Positions 62,193 to 64,000 of a stretch of DNA of 64,000 nucleotides are shown piece by piece. Under the pieces are notes generated by a model. That model saw only the letters and a program-made list of their open reading frames with translations. It ran no database searches and was not told the origin of the DNA. The DNA comes from Adiantum capillus-veneris. Taxonomy: Eukaryota > Streptophyta > Polypodiopsida > Polypodiales > Pteridaceae. A program made the position numbers and the translations under genes. Position 1 is the first letter of the stretch. Each line of letters opens with the position of its first letter. The DNA lies in the NCBI GenBank assembly GCA_014529385.2, contig CM043969.1:25685946-25749945 (forward strand). The letters run 5' to 3'.

Positions 62193-62790
62193 TTAAGTGT
62201 TTTGTTTTTGTGAGCTTGCGATGTTCTTGCCACATAACACCTCATCTAGCAATGTAGGAGACTCTTCCATTGTCCATCTCCAAGGAGCAGCTATGTCAAC
62301 ATGCTCAAGGTACTCTGAAAGGTAATACTTGTTCTCTCCAAGCACCCATCCCTCGGCCATTGAATCCTCTGGTTGTACTCTTTGGCAAACAATGCCCTTT
62401 TGAACTCCCATAAATCTTTTGTCCCAAAACATCTAACAAGTGCTAACAACACCTGCAATCTCTATCTCATCCATGAGATGAATGAGTGCATAGACTTGGA
62501 TATCAAAAAAGGATGTGGGTAACTCTTTTTTTACCAAACAAAGGAACTCAATGCATTTCCTTTTCTTTTGCGGTAATGACCTTGTATCAATCTCCTTAGA
62601 CGTGATCCATCTATGAAAAATAGCAGAAAAATGTGTGAAATCTTTATTAAAAGGACATATAAAAACATCCACGAGCTATACACATACCTTTCTAGATCCC
62701 ATTGGTTGATCCCCCAAAGTGTTTGTTTTATAAACTTTATTGCCACATAGAGCCTTTTTGAGTGGCTTTGCCTTTTGTTGATTTTCAATT
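62193..62790 (-). pseudogene. En/Spm (CACTA) transposase fragment, DUF4218 part
   Basis: Minus strand, 62672 down to 62193. K-K-E-L-P-T-S-F-F-D-I-Q-V-Y-A-L-I-H-L-M-D-E-I-E-I-A-G is the core of DUF4218, the region following the catalytic domain in plant CACTA transposases. After a stop at 62433 it continues with R-V-Q-P-E-D-S-M-A-E-G-W and Y-L-S-E-Y-L, again in DUF4218 order. The catalytic part and termini are missing here. Confidence 0.75.
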
Positions 62791-64000
62791 ATGTACATTT
62801 AGGGGGTCATTTTGACACTGTCAAGCTTTCTTTATAATACTCTAGCTAAAAATCAAGAGGGAGTAAGCCCACTAGAGAGCATTGACACATGCACATAATG
62901 TTTTTTAATATTGGATCAAGAGCTTAAAATAACCGCGAAGAATTAAAAAGGCATCTCCTACGATATTAAGAGAAGATCTCTAACACCCTACCTAGGTCAA
63001 ACTATCTCAACCAGAACTCTTGATTAACAAACCTAAACAAGGACTATGTCAAGAAAAATTATGTAGAATTTTAAGGTAGAAGATTTAAGCAAGTATGTTA
63101 GAGACATTGTTATCAATTATTCTTGAAATAGACAAGCATGAATGCTAGAAAAAAGAGGAAAGCAACAATACTGGATACAAAACACCTATTTTTTGTTGGC
63201 TGCCAATATTTGATGTGTTTTGATGTGGGGCATGCCAAGGACCGTTTGATGCTAAAAAGTTGAGCTACTGTAATGCCTTCCTATACACATTAAGAAACAA
63301 TACCACATACCTCAAGGAGGCTCATCAATGGAAAATGATATTAACCATTTATTAAACAACATTAAAAATAAACAAAAAAATCCTAACCTATCTATCCACT
63401 CCACACTACAAGATCAAGGGAAGAGGATATTGTATAGTTTCACTGCTGACAGCCCTAAGGATAAACCTCTATTCTCATTGTTGTTTCAACCAAAGTGTGT
63501 TGACCCTAGCAGAGGGAACATGTAGTGATATGCATGCTGACAAGGGTAGGGCAGAATGCTAAAGCAGATGTGGAAGACATGAGCAGGCAAGTGGCAACAA
63601 AGATGCATGCTTTATGTGGTTTTTAAAGGCAAAAAGGGCTTAAGAAAGGGCCCGATGGGGTGCCAAGTGAAGGATGTTCAAAGTGCTGCTTTTTCTTTTT
63701 GGTGATGAAAAGATTGAAGTGATAAATGAACTGGTCCAAACTGCTCATCAATAGGGTGGAAGATATGGATGTTCAAAGTTAGAGTGTGTTGCAGATCTGG
63801 ACAGGGCAGACGGAGACAGGTGCTCAGATATGGTTTCAATAGGTAGATGTGAAGTGCTCATATTGTGGAGCCTATTGTTCGTTTTACATCGTCAACAATC
63901 AGAGTCCCAGATGCCAAGATATAGGGGTTTGGAAATTCATCACAAGAGCCAGTTTTGAGCCGGTTTGGTCGCCTTGATCGGTGTGTCATCTTAGATTTTT
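62791..64000. other. No gene seen
   Basis: Mostly A/T-rich with short ORFs (63328-63525, 65 codons) that show no domain. It may hold upstream transposase introns of the CACTA fragment, but nothing supports that directly. Confidence 0.35.

Overview
This window looks like a transposon-dense, gene-poor stretch of a land-plant nuclear genome. The reasons are Ty3/gypsy elements with plant-type primer-binding sites and chromodomains, Ty1/copia pol, L1-type LINEs with a plant zf-RVT region, an En/Spm (CACTA) transposase fragment and long (CA)n/(GA)n microsatellites. I see no confident host gene, rRNA or tRNA. A Penelope-like element (PLE) of the N-terminal/CxC type suggests a seed-free plant such as a lycophyte or fern, but this is inference: those PLEs were described from green algae and spike mosses.

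Layout. 1-638: end of a minus-strand copia element (188-bp LTR and PBS). 640-3581: decayed chromovirus pol (RT, RNase H, integrase, chromodomain). 3579-13090: LTR, PBS, a leader carrying repeated palindromes, gag, a 899-codon protease ORF, a repeat protein built on a Q-G-F/Y-x-x-G-N...I-W-I-P-K motif, and a conserved 3' tail; no RT is present (element E1). 14335-14528: LINE RT scrap. 15172-20590: a second element of the same kind (E2), its gag split by a 1.3-kb transposon with CACTAG termini. 21259-25477: a third, minus-strand relative (E3), with its own palindrome-bearing leader array and no gag.

26391-39705 is the most interesting part: four Penelope-like units head to tail, separated by (CT)n/(CA)n microsatellites. 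They are a 3'-end scrap, a diverged 5' copy, a near-complete 6.3-kb copy (30872-37154) and a 2.4-kb direct repeat of that copy's 5' end (37253-39660, a pseudo-LTR arrangement). The 6.3-kb copy has an intron-containing 5' region with TATA box, a ~500-aa ORF of unknown function and an RT with PLE hallmarks (CxC motif before the RT, GIPMG, YMDD, N-terminal K-G-L block).

39930-47600: LINE pieces (zinc-knuckle ORF1, zf-RVT, RT on the minus strand) with local duplications and a 60-nt poly-G. 48267-49377: second CACTAG transposon. 49866-50897: copia RT/RNase H. 53511-53921: a MITE-like inverted-repeat element. 57480-59170: a decayed unrecognised minus-strand coding region. 59527-61760: an internally deleted chromovirus whose LTR holds perfect heat-shock-element arrays upstream of a TATA box. 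62193-62790: CACTA transposase (DUF4218) fragment. Almost every coding region carries stops or frameshifts; the exception is the 899-codon protease ORF.
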